A stretch of DNA of 64,000 nt, taken from positions 2,689,501 to 2,753,500 of the forward strand of contig NZ_CP020814.1 in NCBI RefSeq assembly GCF_002109385.1, in the 5' to 3' direction. Every line of letters starts with the position of its first letter. The stretch's first letter is position 1. Source of the DNA: Halalkalibacter krulwichiae. GTDB lineage: Bacteria; Bacillota; Bacilli; Bacillales; Bacillaceae_D. Below the pieces are notes generated by a model that saw only the letters and a program-made list of their open reading frames with translations, did not search any database and was not told where the DNA came from. This document shows, in pieces, positions 1 to 9,460 of the stretch. Both the position numbers and the translations under genes were made by a program.

Positions 1-155
1 TCTTTGGAGAGTCCAAAAAGGTTCTGCCAGGTTTTCGTTGTATGATCATAAATTGTCTCTAACTCATGGTCTTGATATAGAATTCTACACATCATATTTC
101 TCGTTAAGGACTGACAACTGTGTAAATGGATCAATCTCTGCCTAAAATCATTCAT
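1..155 (-). CDS. dprA: DNA-processing protein DprA, N-terminal fragment (cut by window edge)
   Basis: The 51 visible codons are open from an ATG at 155 to the window edge, so the C-terminal bulk of the protein is outside. The start is preceded by an AAAGGAG-type ribosome binding site. The N-terminal pattern with LIHLHSC near residue 8 resembles the start of DprA/Smf, which loads RecA onto incoming single-stranded DNA during natural transformation. The position downstream of sucCD on the same strand is where dprA sits in B. subtilis, and the identification leans on that context. The Rossmann-like DprA core cannot be seen here. Confidence 0.75.
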   Translation of the reverse strand, partial: MNDFRQRLIHLHSCQSLTRNMMCRILYQDHELETIYDHTTKTWQNLFGLSK

Positions 156-182
156 AAAGCACTCCTTTCTTTCCATGGGAAA

Positions 183-207
183 GAAAGCCCTCAAATTGAG
201 GACTTTC
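183..207 (-). terminator. Putative intrinsic terminator after sucD
   Basis: Ten-base arms (183-192 and 198-207) pair with one G-U wobble on the minus-strand RNA and a 5-base loop. It lies directly after the sucD stop and is followed by a mixed T/C run, so termination strength is uncertain. Confidence 0.5.
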
Positions 208-219
208 AAGAATTATTTG

Positions 220-1134
220 TTAGTTCGTTACTTTGTGAGTTGTACACTTCTCTAACAAATCTTTTTCTTTTAATACTGAGATAAGAGTCTCTCCCATAAC
301 AGAAGGTGTCTCTGCCACTTTAATCCCACAACTCTCAAGAGTTTTGATCTTTTCAGCGGCTGTACCCTTACCACCAGAAATAATCGCACCAGCATGGCCC
401 ATACGCTTTCCTGGAGGTGCTGTTTGACCACCGATGAAGCCTACGACAGGTTTAGTCATGTTTGCTTTTACCCATTCTGCAGCTTCTTCTTCTGCTGTAC
501 CACCAATTTCTCCAATCATGATTACTGCATAAGTATCTGGATCTTCATTAAATAGGTTTAATACATCAATGAAATCCGTTCCATTAACTGGGTCTCCTCC
601 GATACCAACAGCAGAAGATTGACCAATACCATTAGTAGATAATTGATGTACTGCTTCATACGTAAGAGTACCAGAACGCGATACTACTCCTACATGACCT
701 TTTTTATGAATGTATCCTGGCATAATACCAATCTTACATTCTTCAGGTGTAATTACACCTGGGCAGTTTGGCCCGATTAGGCGAGTTTTCTTTCCTTCCA
801 TATAACGCTTAACATTTACCATATCCATTACAGGAATTCCTTCTGTAATACAAATAGCAAGGTCAAGCTCTGCATCTGTTGCTTCCATAATTGCGTCTGC
901 AGCAAATGCTGGTGGTACATAAATGACCGAAGCATTAGCACCTGTAGCTTTTACAGCCTGTTCAACTGTATCAAATACAGGGATTCCTTCTACCTCTGTA
1001 CCGCCTTTTCCTGGTGTTACACCACCTACGATATTCGTACCATATTCAACAGCTTGTTTCGTATGAAATAAGCCTGTAGCTCCTGTAATACCTTGAACAA
1101 TTACTTTTGTGTCTTTGTTAATAAGGATACTCAT
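220..1134 (-). CDS. sucD: Succinyl-CoA ligase (ADP-forming) subunit alpha
   Basis: This 304-residue protein is the alpha subunit of succinyl-CoA synthetase, which interconverts succinyl-CoA and succinate with ATP synthesis in the TCA cycle. The N-terminal CoA-binding Rossmann fold shows VQGITGATG near residue 13. The phosphorylated histidine lies in KRMGHAGAI near residue 247, and GPNCPGVI near 122 is the usual ligase motif. Length agrees with the family (about 300). It follows sucC by 18 nt and forms the sucCD pair. Near identity to the Bacillus protein in the motif regions makes the call very safe. Confidence 0.98.
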   Translation of the reverse strand: MSILINKDTKVIVQGITGATGLFHTKQAVEYGTNIVGGVTPGKGGTEVEGIPVFDTVEQAVKATGANASVIYVPPAFAADAIMEATDAELDLAICITEGIPVMDMVNVKRYMEGKKTRLIGPNCPGVITPEECKIGIMPGYIHKKGHVGVVSRSGTLTYEAVHQLSTNGIGQSSAVGIGGDPVNGTDFIDVLNLFNEDPDTYAVIMIGEIGGTAEEEAAEWVKANMTKPVVGFIGGQTAPPGKRMGHAGAIISGGKGTAAEKIKTLESCGIKVAETPSVMGETLISVLKEKDLLEKCTTHKVTN

Positions 1135-1152
1135 TCTTTTCGTCCCGCCTTT

Positions 1153-2313
1153 CTATTTCACTAATGAAACGATTTTTTGTGCGCCATCAGCCATTGAATC
1201 AGCAGCTGTAATGTTTAAGCCTGAATCTTTAAGAATTTGTTTACCAAGGTCAACATTCGTACCTTCTAAACGAACGACAAGCGGAATCTCAAGGCCCACT
1301 TGCTTAGTAGCCTCAACAACACCTTGTGCGATAATGTCACACTTCATAATTCCACCAAAGATATTAACGAAAATTCCTTTAACGTTTTCATCAGAAAGAA
1401 TGATCTTAAACGCTTCAGTAACTTTCTCTGCAGTCGCACCGCCACCTACATCTAAGAAGTTAGCAGGATCACCATTGTAATGTTTAATGATATCCATCGT
1501 TGCCATTGCAAGCCCTGCACCATTAACCATACAACCAATATTTCCATCTAAAGAAATATAACTTAGATCATATTTTGATGCTTCGATTTCTTTTTGATCT
1601 TCTTCTTCAAGATCACGATATTCTAAAATATCTTTTTGACGATACAATGCATTAGAGTCAAAGTTTAACTTTGCATCTAGCGCCATTACTTTGCCATCTC
1701 CTGTTGTAACAAGTGGGTTAATCTCAGCAATTGAGCAGTCTTTCTCTACAAAAACTTTGTATAGTCCCATCATGAATTTAACAGCTTGGCCAACTAGTTC
1801 TTTAGGAATGTTAATATTAAAAGCTAAACGACGTGCTTGGAAGCCTTGAAGACCAACAGCCGGATCGATTACTTCTTTAAAGATCTTCTCAGGAGTCGCT
1901 TCTGCAACTTCTTCAATCTCAGTACCACCTTCTTCTGAAGCCATCAAAACGACTCTTGAAGTTGCTCGATCTAATACTAAACCGATGTAATACTCATTTT
2001 TAATATCGCAACCTTCTTCGATAAGTAAGCGCTTAACTTCTTTACCTTCTGGTCCTGTTTGATGAGTTACAAGCGTCTTCCCTAGAATCTCATTTGCATA
2101 TGTACGAACTTCATCTAAGCCTTTCGCGACTTTAACGCCACCAGCTTTTCCTCGACCACCTGCGTGGATCTGGGCTTTAACCACACTTACACTTGAACCT
2201 AATTCTTTTGCTGCTTCAACTGCTTCATCTACTGAGAACGCAACTTTACCATTTGGAACAGCAACCCCATATTTACGAAGTAACTCTTTTCCTTGATACT
2301 CATGGATATTCAT
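1153..2313 (-). CDS. sucC: Succinyl-CoA ligase (ADP-forming) subunit beta
   Basis: The 386-residue beta subunit starts with [12 protein letters not shown], the standard opening of the family. An ATP-grasp domain fills the N-terminal half ([12 protein letters not shown] near residue 50), and the C-terminal CoA-ligase domain contains [18 protein letters not shown] near 260 and a power-helix-like GGGATAEKV segment. It binds nucleotide and succinate and works with SucD in the next gene. A ribosome binding site (AGGAGG) lies just upstream of the ATG. Length and gene order equal those of B. subtilis. Confidence 0.98.
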   Translation of the reverse strand: MNIHEYQGKELLRKYGVAVPNGKVAFSVDEAVEAAKELGSSVSVVKAQIHAGGRGKAGGVKVAKGLDEVRTYANEILGKTLVTHQTGPEGKEVKRLLIEEGCDIKNEYYIGLVLDRATSRVVLMASEEGGTEIEEVAEATPEKIFKEVIDPAVGLQGFQARRLAFNINIPKELVGQAVKFMMGLYKVFVEKDCSIAEINPLVTTGDGKVMALDAKLNFDSNALYRQKDILEYRDLEEEDQKEIEASKYDLSYISLDGNIGCMVNGAGLAMATMDIIKHYNGDPANFLDVGGGATAEKVTEAFKIILSDENVKGIFVNIFGGIMKCDIIAQGVVEATKQVGLEIPLVVRLEGTNVDLGKQILKDSGLNITAADSMADGAQKIVSLVK

Positions 2314-2417
2314 TCTCTCTCCAGCCTCCTATCATATCAAATGCATGTAATTTCATGCCATTCAGACCAATTGGTTTGTGAATGACTGAATCCTTCTCTA
2401 TTCTACCATTGTTTTCT

Positions 2418-2450
2418 GAAATTGGGGAGGGGTAAATCCCTCCCTCTTTC
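2418..2450 (-). terminator. Possible hairpin between the small upstream ORF and sucC
   Basis: A GGGAGGG/CCCTCCC hairpin with outer GAAA/TTTC pairing lies at 2425-2444 in the 190-base gap before sucC. Neither flank has a clear T run, so it may be a terminator or only an RNA structure. The rest of the gap (2314-2503) holds a 10-bp palindrome, ACCAATTGGT, at 2368-2377 and no gene that I recognise. Confidence 0.4.
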
Positions 2451-2503
2451 AAATTAGTAGAAAAAATTTGAATTTTAAACGGTTACATAGGTTAAAAATA
2501 CCA

Positions 2504-2677
2504 CTATTTCTCTTCTACTCTTTTATTTTGTCTATTTTTTTCGCTTTTCTCTTCTTTTTCCTTTTTTCTTAATAAAGATTTTGTTAAATCGATTTTCGCA
2601 TCAGATTCTTGAACCGAATGATATATCCCAAATTCGTGAGCATATTCTTCATTTGGCTTAATGTTCTTCTTATCCAA
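2504..2677 (-). CDS. Small lysine/glutamate-rich hypothetical protein (weak)
   Basis: An open frame of 57 residues starting at a TTG (2677) follows a GTGGGGGT ribosome-binding-like stretch with a 7-nt gap. The frame stays open further upstream to a GTG at 2755, but that part coincides with the terminator that follows ylqH, so the longer start is unlikely. The C-terminal third is almost entirely K, E, R and N. The leader GTGGGGGTAAA is shared with remA in this window. I recognise no family. It lies between ylqH and sucC, where B. subtilis has no gene, and it may not be expressed. Confidence 0.35.
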   Translation of the reverse strand: MDKKNIKPNEEYAHEFGIYHSVQESDAKIDLTKSLLRKKEKEEKSEKNRQNKRVEEK

Positions 2678-2697
2678 TTGCTTTACCCCCACTTTTA

Positions 2698-2762
2698 AAT
2701 TACTAACAAAAAAAGCTAGCTGTATTAGTATGTCCTCAAATGAACACACTACCACACTAGCT
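2698..2762 (-). terminator. Strong intrinsic terminator after ylqH
   Basis: On the minus strand an arm beginning AGCTAGTGTG pairs with one ending CAGCTAGCT over about 18 pairs, with one bulged base and a few G-U pairs. The loop is about 12 nt and is followed by seven T. It begins at the ylqH stop codon and ends the rnhB-ylqG-ylqH unit. Confidence 0.8.
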
Positions 2763-2763
2763 C

Positions 2764-3027
2764 TTAATGGTTTTGATCAATGCGATAAATAAAAGCAAAT
2801 ATTTCAGCAACTACTTCATATAATTCCTCAGGAATAGCTTGATTAACTTCAAGTTTGCTTAGTAACTCAACTAAAGAAACATCTTCTTGGATTGGAATGT
2901 TGTTCTCTATTGCCAGTGCGATGATCTCTTCTGCCTTTAATCCAGCTCCTTTTCCAATCACTTTCGGTGAATGGTCGATATCTGAGCGATAACGAAGTGC
3001 TACCGCTTGTTTTCTTTCAGATTTCAT
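2764..3027 (-). CDS. ylqH: FlhB-like cytoplasmic-domain protein (YlqH/FlhX)
   Basis: This 87-residue protein corresponds to the C-terminal cytoplasmic domain of the type III export switch protein FlhB, without the membrane part. Residues 7-50 (AVALRYRSDID to IAIENNIPIQ) match the segment after the FlhB autocleavage site; the NPTH cleavage motif itself is absent, with NxIPI-type features kept. Similar stand-alone domains (FlhX, YlqH) occur next to ylqG in Bacillus. Their role is unknown; a link to flagellar substrate switching is an inference. It sits 115 bases after ylqG. Confidence 0.85.
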   Translation of the reverse strand: MKSERKQAVALRYRSDIDHSPKVIGKGAGLKAEEIIALAIENNIPIQEDVSLVELLSKLEVNQAIPEELYEVVAEIFAFIYRIDQNH

Positions 3028-3142
3028 ATTCGGATATCAACTCCTTGAGATTTGTTCCTATCCTCTCTTCTAATCAACTGCCCGTCTTTTTGTTCATGTA
3101 GATGCTTCCACCTCACATAGGAGAGTTGGTAATCCTTTATTG

Positions 3143-4702
3143 CTAAAGCTTGTCTAAGAGGGGGAGTAATAAGCTTAATAAAGCATCTGGTCTTTCCTTA
3201 TCATTGTAGATATCTATTTGTACGATTCGATTTTGAATATGCACATCAATAATAATTTCCCTCAAATGTGCAAGAGTTAAGTAAAATAACACACGACAAT
3301 ACTTAGGATCAAGCTTCCCCTCATCATCTTTTTTCCCTTCCCATTTCAACGTTAAATCAGTTGAATATGTACCTAAAACGATTGGCAATTGATACAGATA
3401 CTGATGAAACGCCCCTGATTGTTCGTGCATCAGTAATTGCTGTCCGGTTAATCTAACTAATGATTGTTTTACTTGTACGCTAACATTTTCAGGTAAGTCA
3501 TGTTGTGTTAACATCATAAGCAATGCTTTTAACCTATTAGAGTGAATCGATTCTTGCCCTAAATCACCTTGAAAAAATGATGCAAGATCGTTTTCATATT
3601 GAAGGCCTAACATCAGAAAAAGATTCTTCAGATGTAATCCAGGTGCTTCTTGAATGTTAAATGGCGTTGCTGTCATCAGAATGGTTTGTAGTACATTCTT
3701 TTCTTCTTGACTTAACGATGCTTGGGGGAGTTGCAGCCATTTGGCATATACCTCTTCAGCACGAATTGGTGAGTGGAACAATTGTAATAATTGTTGTAAT
3801 TGGCCCATCCCCTGTTTTCCCGCGGCAATATTTACCTTGCGAATTAATTGATTCATGTTAAGTAAATCACGATTAGTTGACGTTTCTGGCCAAAGCTTTT
3901 CAACAATCTCTCGATAGGTTGGATTTTTGAAATTTCTCTCAAATGTTTGAAAAATTTCTTGAATAGGTGTTTCTCGTTTTAAAATTCCTAGTCGTGAAAG
4001 GAGTTGTCTAGCTCCTTCATTTTCTCCTAGCTTGGCAAGTAATTGCGTAATTGGTGATTGAATTATTTGAGTATAGTTAGGTTTAATTATGTTTTCAATA
4101 AGAAGCCTTACTTCCTTAGAAGCCGGTGTATTAATAGGTTCTAAGGAGTGATATAATTTTGTGATCTGAGCTAATAATGAGGGTTGTTTTTCCATTGATT
4201 GAAAAGACAGAAAGGCTTCTCTTGAAATATGGATACTACTTTTGATCATATTCATGATCGTCCGATATCCTCTCTCATTAAGTTGATTCAGTTCACGTAG
4301 GATTGTATAACCTTTTAAGACATCTTCTTTTAAAAATGGGAGTTGGTTACGACTTAATAGACGTAATAACGTTGACATTGACTTTGTCGATGGAAGATCT
4401 AACTGCTGCCTCAATCTCTCAGTAGACGTAGTTGCTGAACTTTCTCTTTGTTTTATATTATCATCTATTATTTTTAATCGAGGGATCCCAGAAGCCTCCT
4501 TCACTTCAAACCAATAACGTTGCCCTACAGTCAGAGCCACTTCCATCCGTGCAGTTAACTGAATACCATTCATCGTTAAAGTAGCAACATCATTCGGATA
4601 AAGATTTGTAATTCTCCCTTGAAATATTTGACCATTTGTAAACGCTATAGACCTTGGTTGTTTAATTTTTTGAGAAGTACTTGGATTTTGAATTCCAAAC
4701 AA
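3143..4702 (-). CDS. ylqG: YlqG-like protein of unknown function, FliK-like C-terminus
   Basis: A 519-residue soluble protein without signal peptide or membrane segment. The first 60 residues (FTNGQIFQGRITNLYPND) look like a small beta domain; the middle is helical; the last 90 residues (YCRVLFYLTLAHLREIIIDV) are reminiscent of the C-terminal hook-length domain of FliK. That fits its partner, the FlhB-like gene next door, but is an inference. The start is TTG at 4702, 7 nt after an AGGAGGG ribosome binding site, with no better ATG nearby. Function is not established in B. subtilis as far as I know. Confidence 0.75.
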   Translation of the reverse strand: MFGIQNPSTSQKIKQPRSIAFTNGQIFQGRITNLYPNDVATLTMNGIQLTARMEVALTVGQRYWFEVKEASGIPRLKIIDDNIKQRESSATTSTERLRQQLDLPSTKSMSTLLRLLSRNQLPFLKEDVLKGYTILRELNQLNERGYRTIMNMIKSSIHISREAFLSFQSMEKQPSLLAQITKLYHSLEPINTPASKEVRLLIENIIKPNYTQIIQSPITQLLAKLGENEGARQLLSRLGILKRETPIQEIFQTFERNFKNPTYREIVEKLWPETSTNRDLLNMNQLIRKVNIAAGKQGMGQLQQLLQLFHSPIRAEEVYAKWLQLPQASLSQEEKNVLQTILMTATPFNIQEAPGLHLKNLFLMLGLQYENDLASFFQGDLGQESIHSNRLKALLMMLTQHDLPENVSVQVKQSLVRLTGQQLLMHEQSGAFHQYLYQLPIVLGTYSTDLTLKWEGKKDDEGKLDPKYCRVLFYLTLAHLREIIIDVHIQNRIVQIDIYNDKERPDALLSLLLPLLDKL

Positions 4703-4716
4703 TGAAAGCCCTCCTG

Positions 4717-5484
4717 TTACTCTATCAAATCTTTTATTGGGCGGAAGCTTCTTCGGTGTTCCTTCATTACACCTAGTTTTTTTAGAGCATCTAAATGCTC
4801 TTTTGTACCATAACCAACATGTTTGCTAAATCCATATCCTGGATACTCCTTATCGACTTCATCCATATATTGATCTCTTGCAACTTTTGCTAATACAGAG
4901 CTTGCCGCTATCGTTAAACTTTTTTGGTCCCCTTTAATTAGTGAAGTTTGCTGAACTGGTAATTTTAGTGTCATTGCATCTAATAACAGATGATCTGTGT
5001 TTATAGTTAAGTTCTGTACAGCTCTTGTCATTGCTAGCTTAGTAGATTCATAGATGTTTAATTTATCTATCTCTGTTGCATGAACCATTTCAATCGTGAA
5101 TGCAACAGCTTGTTCTTTGATGACTTGAGCATATTCTTCTCTTCTATCCTTACTTAATTTCTTAGAGTCTGTCAAACCCAATAATTTAAAGTCTTCAGGC
5201 AATACAACTGCAGCTGCAACAACAGGCCCTGCAAGAGGTCCACGCCCTACTTCATCTAGTCCCGCAATGGATAAAAAACCTTGATTGCGTAGACTCACTT
5301 CGTACTGTGTCATCTCTTCATGCATTTTTTCTAGACGTTCAACTCTAGTAATCATTGCTTCATAGCGCTTTAATAAGCTTTGAACACCTTTTCTCTTATC
5401 TGTTTTCAAAGAATCTACAAATGCGTCATTTCTCTGATCCGTTGTAAATAATTTCTGTTCTACTTCTTTAATGGATAGACTCAC
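4717..5484 (-). CDS. rnhB: Ribonuclease HII
   Basis: RNase HII removes RNA from RNA/DNA hybrids, including single ribonucleotides left by DNA polymerases. The catalytic DEDD set is visible: D and E in AGLDEVGRGPLAGP (about residues 75-90), D in LLDAMTLKLP, and a later D in AKVARDQYMD. GYGTKEHLDAL is the conserved C-terminal motif. An N-terminal extension of about 70 residues, typical of Bacillus RnhB, precedes the core. I prefer the GTG start at 5484, 8 nt after AAGGAG, giving 255 residues; an in-frame GTG at 5493 is too close to the ribosome binding site. Confidence 0.96.
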   Translation of the reverse strand: MSLSIKEVEQKLFTTDQRNDAFVDSLKTDKRKGVQSLLKRYEAMITRVERLEKMHEEMTQYEVSLRNQGFLSIAGLDEVGRGPLAGPVVAAAVVLPEDFKLLGLTDSKKLSKDRREEYAQVIKEQAVAFTIEMVHATEIDKLNIYESTKLAMTRAVQNLTINTDHLLLDAMTLKLPVQQTSLIKGDQKSLTIAASSVLAKVARDQYMDEVDKEYPGYGFSKHVGYGTKEHLDALKKLGVMKEHRRSFRPIKDLIE

Positions 5485-5568
5485 TCTATACACTCCTTAC
5501 TTTTTTATCGACATCTTGAGCTTTCTTTTTAAGAGGATTATATCAAATAAAAAAACCGCTGAAAAAGC

Positions 5569-6438
5569 CTACTTGGCTTCTTCACCGGCTAACGCTTCTG
5601 GTCTCTCTAACGAAATACGACCTAATGTGCCAGATCTCATTTCACGCAATATAATTTCAGCAGCCTTATCATAATCAACATAGCCACCAGCAAGGAGACA
5701 CCCTCGTTTTTTTCCAATTTCATCAAATAAAGCAAGCCCCTCTTCTGGGACCTCTTCCAACTTATAACGCTCTTGAATAAGGTTTGGATAATAGTCTTTC
5801 AAATAATTCAATAAGAATAAAGCTATATCTTGAAAGTCAAGGAGCTCGTCTTTGATTGCTCCAGTAGCCGCCAATCGATAGCCTATGACTTGATCTTCAA
5901 ATTTTGGCCATAATATACCAGGTGTATCAAGTAATTCTAAATCAGTTCCTACTTTAATCCATTGCTGTCTTTTTGTTACACCAGGACGATCTCCTACTTG
6001 CGCTGTACGTTTTGAAGCCAGCCGATTAATTAAGGTTGATTTCCCAACGTTAGGAATTCCAAGTATCATAGCACGGATCGCTCGAGGCTTCATTCCCTTT
6101 GATACCATCTTTTCAATAATTGGCTTCGCCAATACTTTACACGCATTAGGAATTTTCTCTGTTCCTTTTCCATTTTGTGCATTAATAGAAAGTACCGTTG
6201 CACCTTTTTCTTCAAAATAAGCTTTCCAGCTTGACGTAACAGCTGGATCGGCTAGGTCTGCTTTATTCAATAATATTAATCTTGGCTTATGTGAAACCAA
6301 GTCGTCAATCATTGGATTACGAGAGGCTAACGGAATTCTCGCATCAAGAAGCTCAATTACTACATCAATAAACTTTAATTTTTCAGTTACTTCCCGACGG
6401 GCCTTTGCCATATGTCCAGGAAACCATTGAATCGTCAA
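5569..6438 (-). CDS. rbgA: Ribosome biogenesis GTPase RbgA (YlqF)
   Basis: RbgA is a circularly permuted GTPase needed for late assembly of the 50S subunit. The order G4 (NKADLAD, about residue 58) before G1 ([12 protein letters not shown], about 128) and G3 (DTPGILWP) shows the permutation. The start is TTG at 6438: the protein then begins with [15 protein letters not shown], as in the family, after a GGAGGTGG ribosome binding site 6 nt away. This gives 289 residues, against 282 in B. subtilis. The frame continues upstream into the signal peptidase gene, but that part is not coding for RbgA. Confidence 0.96.
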   Translation of the reverse strand: MTIQWFPGHMAKARREVTEKLKFIDVVIELLDARIPLASRNPMIDDLVSHKPRLILLNKADLADPAVTSSWKAYFEEKGATVLSINAQNGKGTEKIPNACKVLAKPIIEKMVSKGMKPRAIRAMILGIPNVGKSTLINRLASKRTAQVGDRPGVTKRQQWIKVGTDLELLDTPGILWPKFEDQVIGYRLAATGAIKDELLDFQDIALFLLNYLKDYYPNLIQERYKLEEVPEEGLALFDEIGKKRGCLLAGGYVDYDKAAEIILREMRSGTLGRISLERPEALAGEEAK

Positions 6439-6451
6439 AACATCCACCTCC

Positions 6452-6985
6452 CTAATTAGCCATTCGAATATTTGGAATTGGCCAAAACACAATATTAGCT
6501 TTACCAATCACTTCATCAATATGAATGGTTCCAATATCTCTACTATCCTTACTTCTACCTCTATTATCACCTAATACAAACAATTCATTTTCTGGAACTG
6601 TCACAGCTTGGAAATCTCTTGTCAATCGATCTCCACTGTATGCTAATTTTAACTCATCTAAAAAAGGCTCTTCAATCGCCTCACCATTGACGTATAGAAC
6701 ATCATCACGATATTCAATTACATCTCCTGGCAAACCAATCACTCGTTTTATATAGTCTTTCCCTGCAGGCGCATGAAAAACAATAATATCAAACCTCTCA
6801 GGATTACCAAAGACATAACTAATTTTATTAACAATCATTCTATCGTTATGTTCAAGCGTTGGCATCATTGATTCTCCATCAACAATAACTGGTGCAAATA
6901 AAAACTGACGGATTACAAATGCAAGGACAAGTGCTATAACGACCGCTTTCAGCCACTCCCAAGATTCCTTCTTCCCCTCACTCAT
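6452..6985 (-). CDS. Type I signal peptidase
   Basis: This 177-residue protein is a Sip-type leader peptidase, anchored by one N-terminal membrane segment (about residues 10-29) with its catalytic part outside the membrane. The nucleophile serine is in [10 protein letters not shown] and the general-base lysine in [26 protein letters not shown] is the conserved box E. It cleaves signal peptides from secreted preproteins. The start ATG at 6985 follows GGAGGG by 6 nt; an ATG 15 bases upstream overlaps that site. A gene of this type is not in the B. subtilis version of this locus, where sip genes lie elsewhere. Confidence 0.95.
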   Translation of the reverse strand: MSEGKKESWEWLKAVVIALVLAFVIRQFLFAPVIVDGESMMPTLEHNDRMIVNKISYVFGNPERFDIIVFHAPAGKDYIKRVIGLPGDVIEYRDDVLYVNGEAIEEPFLDELKLAYSGDRLTRDFQAVTVPENELFVLGDNRGRSKDSRDIGTIHIDEVIGKANIVFWPIPNIRMAN

Positions 6986-7022
6986 GCTAACGCCCTCCAT
7001 TTATGTAACAATCACAAAGATT

Positions 7023-7052
7023 AGTTTACCATATTCTTATCAAATGTTTCAG
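7023..7052 (-). promoter_or_regulatory. Candidate extended -10 promoter for the signal peptidase operon
   Basis: On the minus strand TGG-TAAACT (7031 to 7023) gives an extended -10, with a weak -35 (CTGAAA) 18 bases upstream. It lies about 40 bases before the sip start and downstream of the rplS terminator. Confidence 0.4.
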
Positions 7053-7085
7053 CTATTTTGATTGTAACAATTAAGCACAATGAAG

Positions 7086-7117
7086 AAAAAAAGAGCTTAG
7101 TTGCCTAAGCTCTTTTT
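7086..7117 (-). terminator. Intrinsic terminator after rplS
   Basis: AAGAGCTTAG pairs with CTAAGCTCTT around a 4-base loop, with A and T tracts on the two sides, directly after the rplS stop. The symmetry means it could act on both strands. Confidence 0.9.
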
Positions 7118-7125
7118 CTTGCTCT

Positions 7126-7470
7126 TTATCGAATTTCTTTAATACGAGCTTTTTTACCACGTAGACTACGAAGATAGTAAAGTTTAGCACGACGTACTTT
7201 ACCGCGACGCTTCACTTCGATCTTAGCAATCTTAGGTGAATGTAATGGGAATGTACGTTCAACTCCTACACCGTACGAAATCTTACGAGCTGTGAAAGTT
7301 TCGCTGATACCAGTACCACGACGTTTGATAACAACGCCTTCGAATAACTGAATACGCTCACGAGTTCCCTCAACAACTTTAACGTGGATAACTAAAGTAT
7401 CACCAGGACGAAACGCTGGAAGATCACTACGTAGTTGCTCACTTGTAATTTCACGGATAATGTTGTTCAT
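7126..7470 (-). CDS. rplS: 50S ribosomal protein L19
   Basis: L19 (114 residues) sits at the interface of the two ribosomal subunits. The sequence from [18 protein letters not shown] through [16 protein letters not shown] to the basic C-terminus [18 protein letters not shown] matches the family over its full length. The ATG at 7470 follows AAGGAGTGG; the frame is open for 27 more codons upstream, but these belong to the mRNA leader. It has its own promoter and leader, and is cut off from sip by a terminator. Confidence 0.99.
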   Translation of the reverse strand: MNNIIREITSEQLRSDLPAFRPGDTLVIHVKVVEGTRERIQLFEGVVIKRRGTGISETFTARKISYGVGVERTFPLHSPKIAKIEVKRRGKVRRAKLYYLRSLRGKKARIKEIR

Positions 7471-7555
7471 ATAATTCCACTCCTTCCATACAGATGCTCT
7501 TGAAAGCTTATTAACTACAGCGGAACATCGTAATAACAGGCCATAAGCCACAAAA
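7471..7555 (-). promoter_or_regulatory. 5' leader of rplS, candidate L19 autoregulatory leader
   Basis: About 80 nt separate the predicted transcription start from the rplS ATG. An L19 leader RNA family is known upstream of rplS in Bacillota. This leader contains a GGCTTATGGCC hairpin near its 5' end and a GATG/CATC pairing that brackets the centre. I cannot align it to the family here, so the assignment is tentative. Confidence 0.5.
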
Positions 7556-7558
7556 ACT

Positions 7559-7587
7559 ATAATAGCATAATCTATACCTAATCACAA
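7559..7587 (-). promoter_or_regulatory. Sigma-A type promoter for rplS
   Basis: On the minus strand TTGTGA (7587-7582), a 17-base spacer and TATTAT (7564-7559) preceded by TGC, an extended -10. It lies between trmD and the rplS leader. Confidence 0.65.
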
Positions 7588-7664
7588 GTAAGATTCAAAA
7601 AATATATGCCATTTCTTTTTCAATAATATAGAGATACAATGCATTCAAGAGGCACAAGCTTAAT

Positions 7665-8411
7665 TTAATAGCAATTGCTTTCATCTACAAATTCCTTTAT
7701 CCATTGCTTCTCTTTCTCGTTCAGCGTTTTAGCTTTTATTAGATCGGGCCTTCTTTTCCAAGTGCGCTTTAATGACTCACGAGACCGCCACTCTTCAATA
7801 TTAGCATGGTGACCAGACAAAAGAACATCAGGCACCTTCATTCCCCTATACTCAGCCGGGCGCGTATAATGAGGATGTTCCAATAAACCTGTTGAATAGG
7901 AATCGGTAATTGCTGATTCTTCGTTGCCTAGAACACCTGGTAACAGTCGTGTCACACTATCAGCAATAATCATCGCCCCAAGTTCTCCACCCGTTAATAC
8001 GAAATCTCCTATTGAAATTTCATCGGTCACTAAAAATTCTCGTACCCGCTCATCATAACCCTCATAGTGGCCACAAAGTAAAATAAGGTGCTTTTCCTTG
8101 GAAAGCTCTTCTGCTTTTTTTTGAGTAAATCTCTCTCCTTGTGGGCAAAGAAGAATAATACGTGGTTTACTTTCTGGATCATTTTGTCTCACATGCTCCA
8201 CTGCATCAAAAATAGGTTGTGCTCGCAACACCATCCCCGCACCCCCGCCGTAGGGATAGTCATCAACCTTTTTATGCTTATTATCAGCGAAATCGCGAAA
8301 GTCTGTCACTTGGTATGTCACATGACCTCCGTCCTGTGCGTTTTTTAAAATGGACGATCCAAACACCCCTTTAAACATCTCCGGAAAAAGTGAGAGAATA
8401 TCTATTCTCAT
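7665..8411 (-). CDS. trmD: tRNA (guanine-N1)-methyltransferase TrmD
   Basis: TrmD methylates G37 of tRNAs with S-adenosylmethionine and prevents frameshifting. It is a SPOUT-fold enzyme: the trefoil-knot SAM site is seen in [13 protein letters not shown] (about residue 110) and [13 protein letters not shown] (about 131). 248 residues is the usual length. The ATG overlaps the rimM stop by 4 nt, so translation of the two is coupled. Confidence 0.98.
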   Translation of the reverse strand: MRIDILSLFPEMFKGVFGSSILKNAQDGGHVTYQVTDFRDFADNKHKKVDDYPYGGGAGMVLRAQPIFDAVEHVRQNDPESKPRIILLCPQGERFTQKKAEELSKEKHLILLCGHYEGYDERVREFLVTDEISIGDFVLTGGELGAMIIADSVTRLLPGVLGNEESAITDSYSTGLLEHPHYTRPAEYRGMKVPDVLLSGHHANIEEWRSRESLKRTWKRRPDLIKAKTLNEKEKQWIKEFVDESNCY

Positions 8412-8929
8412 TCAACCAATCCTTCCATGACATGAATGCGAATCACCTTATTCCAGACATCAATCTCCTTAACAACATCTTCAATATAAGGGATCAGTAT
8501 ATCTTTTCCTGGACCTTTTCGTTGAATTACCCACACGTCATTCGCTCCAGTTTCAATAATTTCCTTGATTTTTCCTAATTCCTCATCACTTTCAGTAAAG
8601 ACTTTACAGCCTATAATTTCATGATAATAAAATTCACCTTCATCTAGCTCGTCAAGTTGCTCACCTGACACATATAAAGTGGCTCCTTTAAGTGGCTCAA
8701 CTTCATTAATAGAATGGTAATCTTCAAATTGAAGCAAATCAAAATTTTTATGCAAACGATGATGACGAACGACAACATGTATATTCTCACCTTTGTCATC
8801 ATGTTTAATCATTAATTCTGAACCTATCGCATAACGATCCTCTGCAAAATCTGTTGAAGAAATGACACGAACTTCGCCTTTTACTCCGTGCGTATTCACA
8901 ATTTTTCCGACTTTATACCATTCCGTCAT
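8408..8929 (-). CDS. rimM: Ribosome maturation factor RimM
   Basis: RimM (173 residues) binds S19 and assists maturation of the 30S head. The N-terminal domain opens with [18 protein letters not shown], the family signature. The PRC-barrel domain in the C-terminal half contains [13 protein letters not shown] and ends with the [15 protein letters not shown] segment. It overlaps ylqD upstream and trmD downstream by 4 nt each, as part of the rpsP-khpA-ylqD-rimM-trmD cluster. Confidence 0.98.
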   Translation of the reverse strand: MTEWYKVGKIVNTHGVKGEVRVISSTDFAEDRYAIGSELMIKHDDKGENIHVVVRHHRLHKNFDLLQFEDYHSINEVEPLKGATLYVSGEQLDELDEGEFYYHEIIGCKVFTESDEELGKIKEIIETGANDVWVIQRKGPGKDILIPYIEDVVKEIDVWNKVIRIHVMEGLVE

Positions 8930-9330
8930 CCATTATACCTTCCTTCTCGAATTTCTTGAACAATACCATCTTTAATAACAATTTCAGCTGGCTGCTCAGA
9001 CCATCTGTCGCCGACGTGTATATCAATGATGCTTTTAACTTGTTCTTCTTGTATTTCAGTTCCTATTTCAAGTTTCTCGACTTGTTCTAACTTAAAATGT
9101 AGAAGCTTCACTCTTTCTTTTCGTTGGGTTAATTCTTGTTCGTATTTTTCTTTTATCTTTAAATGAGATGATTCATTTGCATCCCGAAGAGCTTTATGTA
9201 ATTGAAAAGTTAGTTGATCAACCTCACGTTTACTTTGAACTAACTCTCCTTGAAATTGTTGAATGATTTGAGCTTTCTTTTTCTTCGTAACAACATGCTT
9301 GACGTTAACATTCCGTATGACTCTCATCAT
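8926..9330 (-). CDS. ylqD: YlqD family protein of unknown function
   Basis: A 134-residue protein with a charged central coiled coil (about residues 20-90, rich in K, E and Q) and a small C-terminal beta segment ([20 protein letters not shown]). Its place between khpA and rimM identifies it as YlqD, a conserved Bacillus protein without an assigned role. Two adjacent ATG codons (9330 and 9327) follow GGTGAGGTGA, so the exact start differs by one residue. It is probably cytoplasmic. Confidence 0.88.
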   Translation of the reverse strand: MMRVIRNVNVKHVVTKKKKAQIIQQFQGELVQSKREVDQLTFQLHKALRDANESSHLKIKEKYEQELTQRKERVKLLHFKLEQVEKLEIGTEIQEEQVKSIIDIHVGDRWSEQPAEIVIKDGIVQEIREGRYNG

Positions 9331-9420
9331 TCACCTCACCAATCCTATTATTAGACTGTTCAATGCTTGTGCTTCTTAGACATGTAATTCGAATAAAACG
9401 AAACATCCAAGTGAAATACC

Positions 9421-9454
9421 AAAAAAAGGGAGAGGTTATCCCTCACCCTTTTTT
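9421..9454 (-). terminator. Intrinsic terminator after khpA
   Basis: An AAAAAAGGG-GAGG stem with a short loop and long A/T flanks lies directly after the khpA stop. The arms are near-symmetric, so it could work in both directions. It separates khpA from ylqD. Confidence 0.85.
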
Positions 9455-9460
9455 GCGTTA

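Noticed and set aside
1109..1480. 123-codon plus-strand open frame inside sucD/sucC
   Set aside because: It is antisense to the highly conserved start of sucD and end of sucC, with composition expected of a shadow frame.
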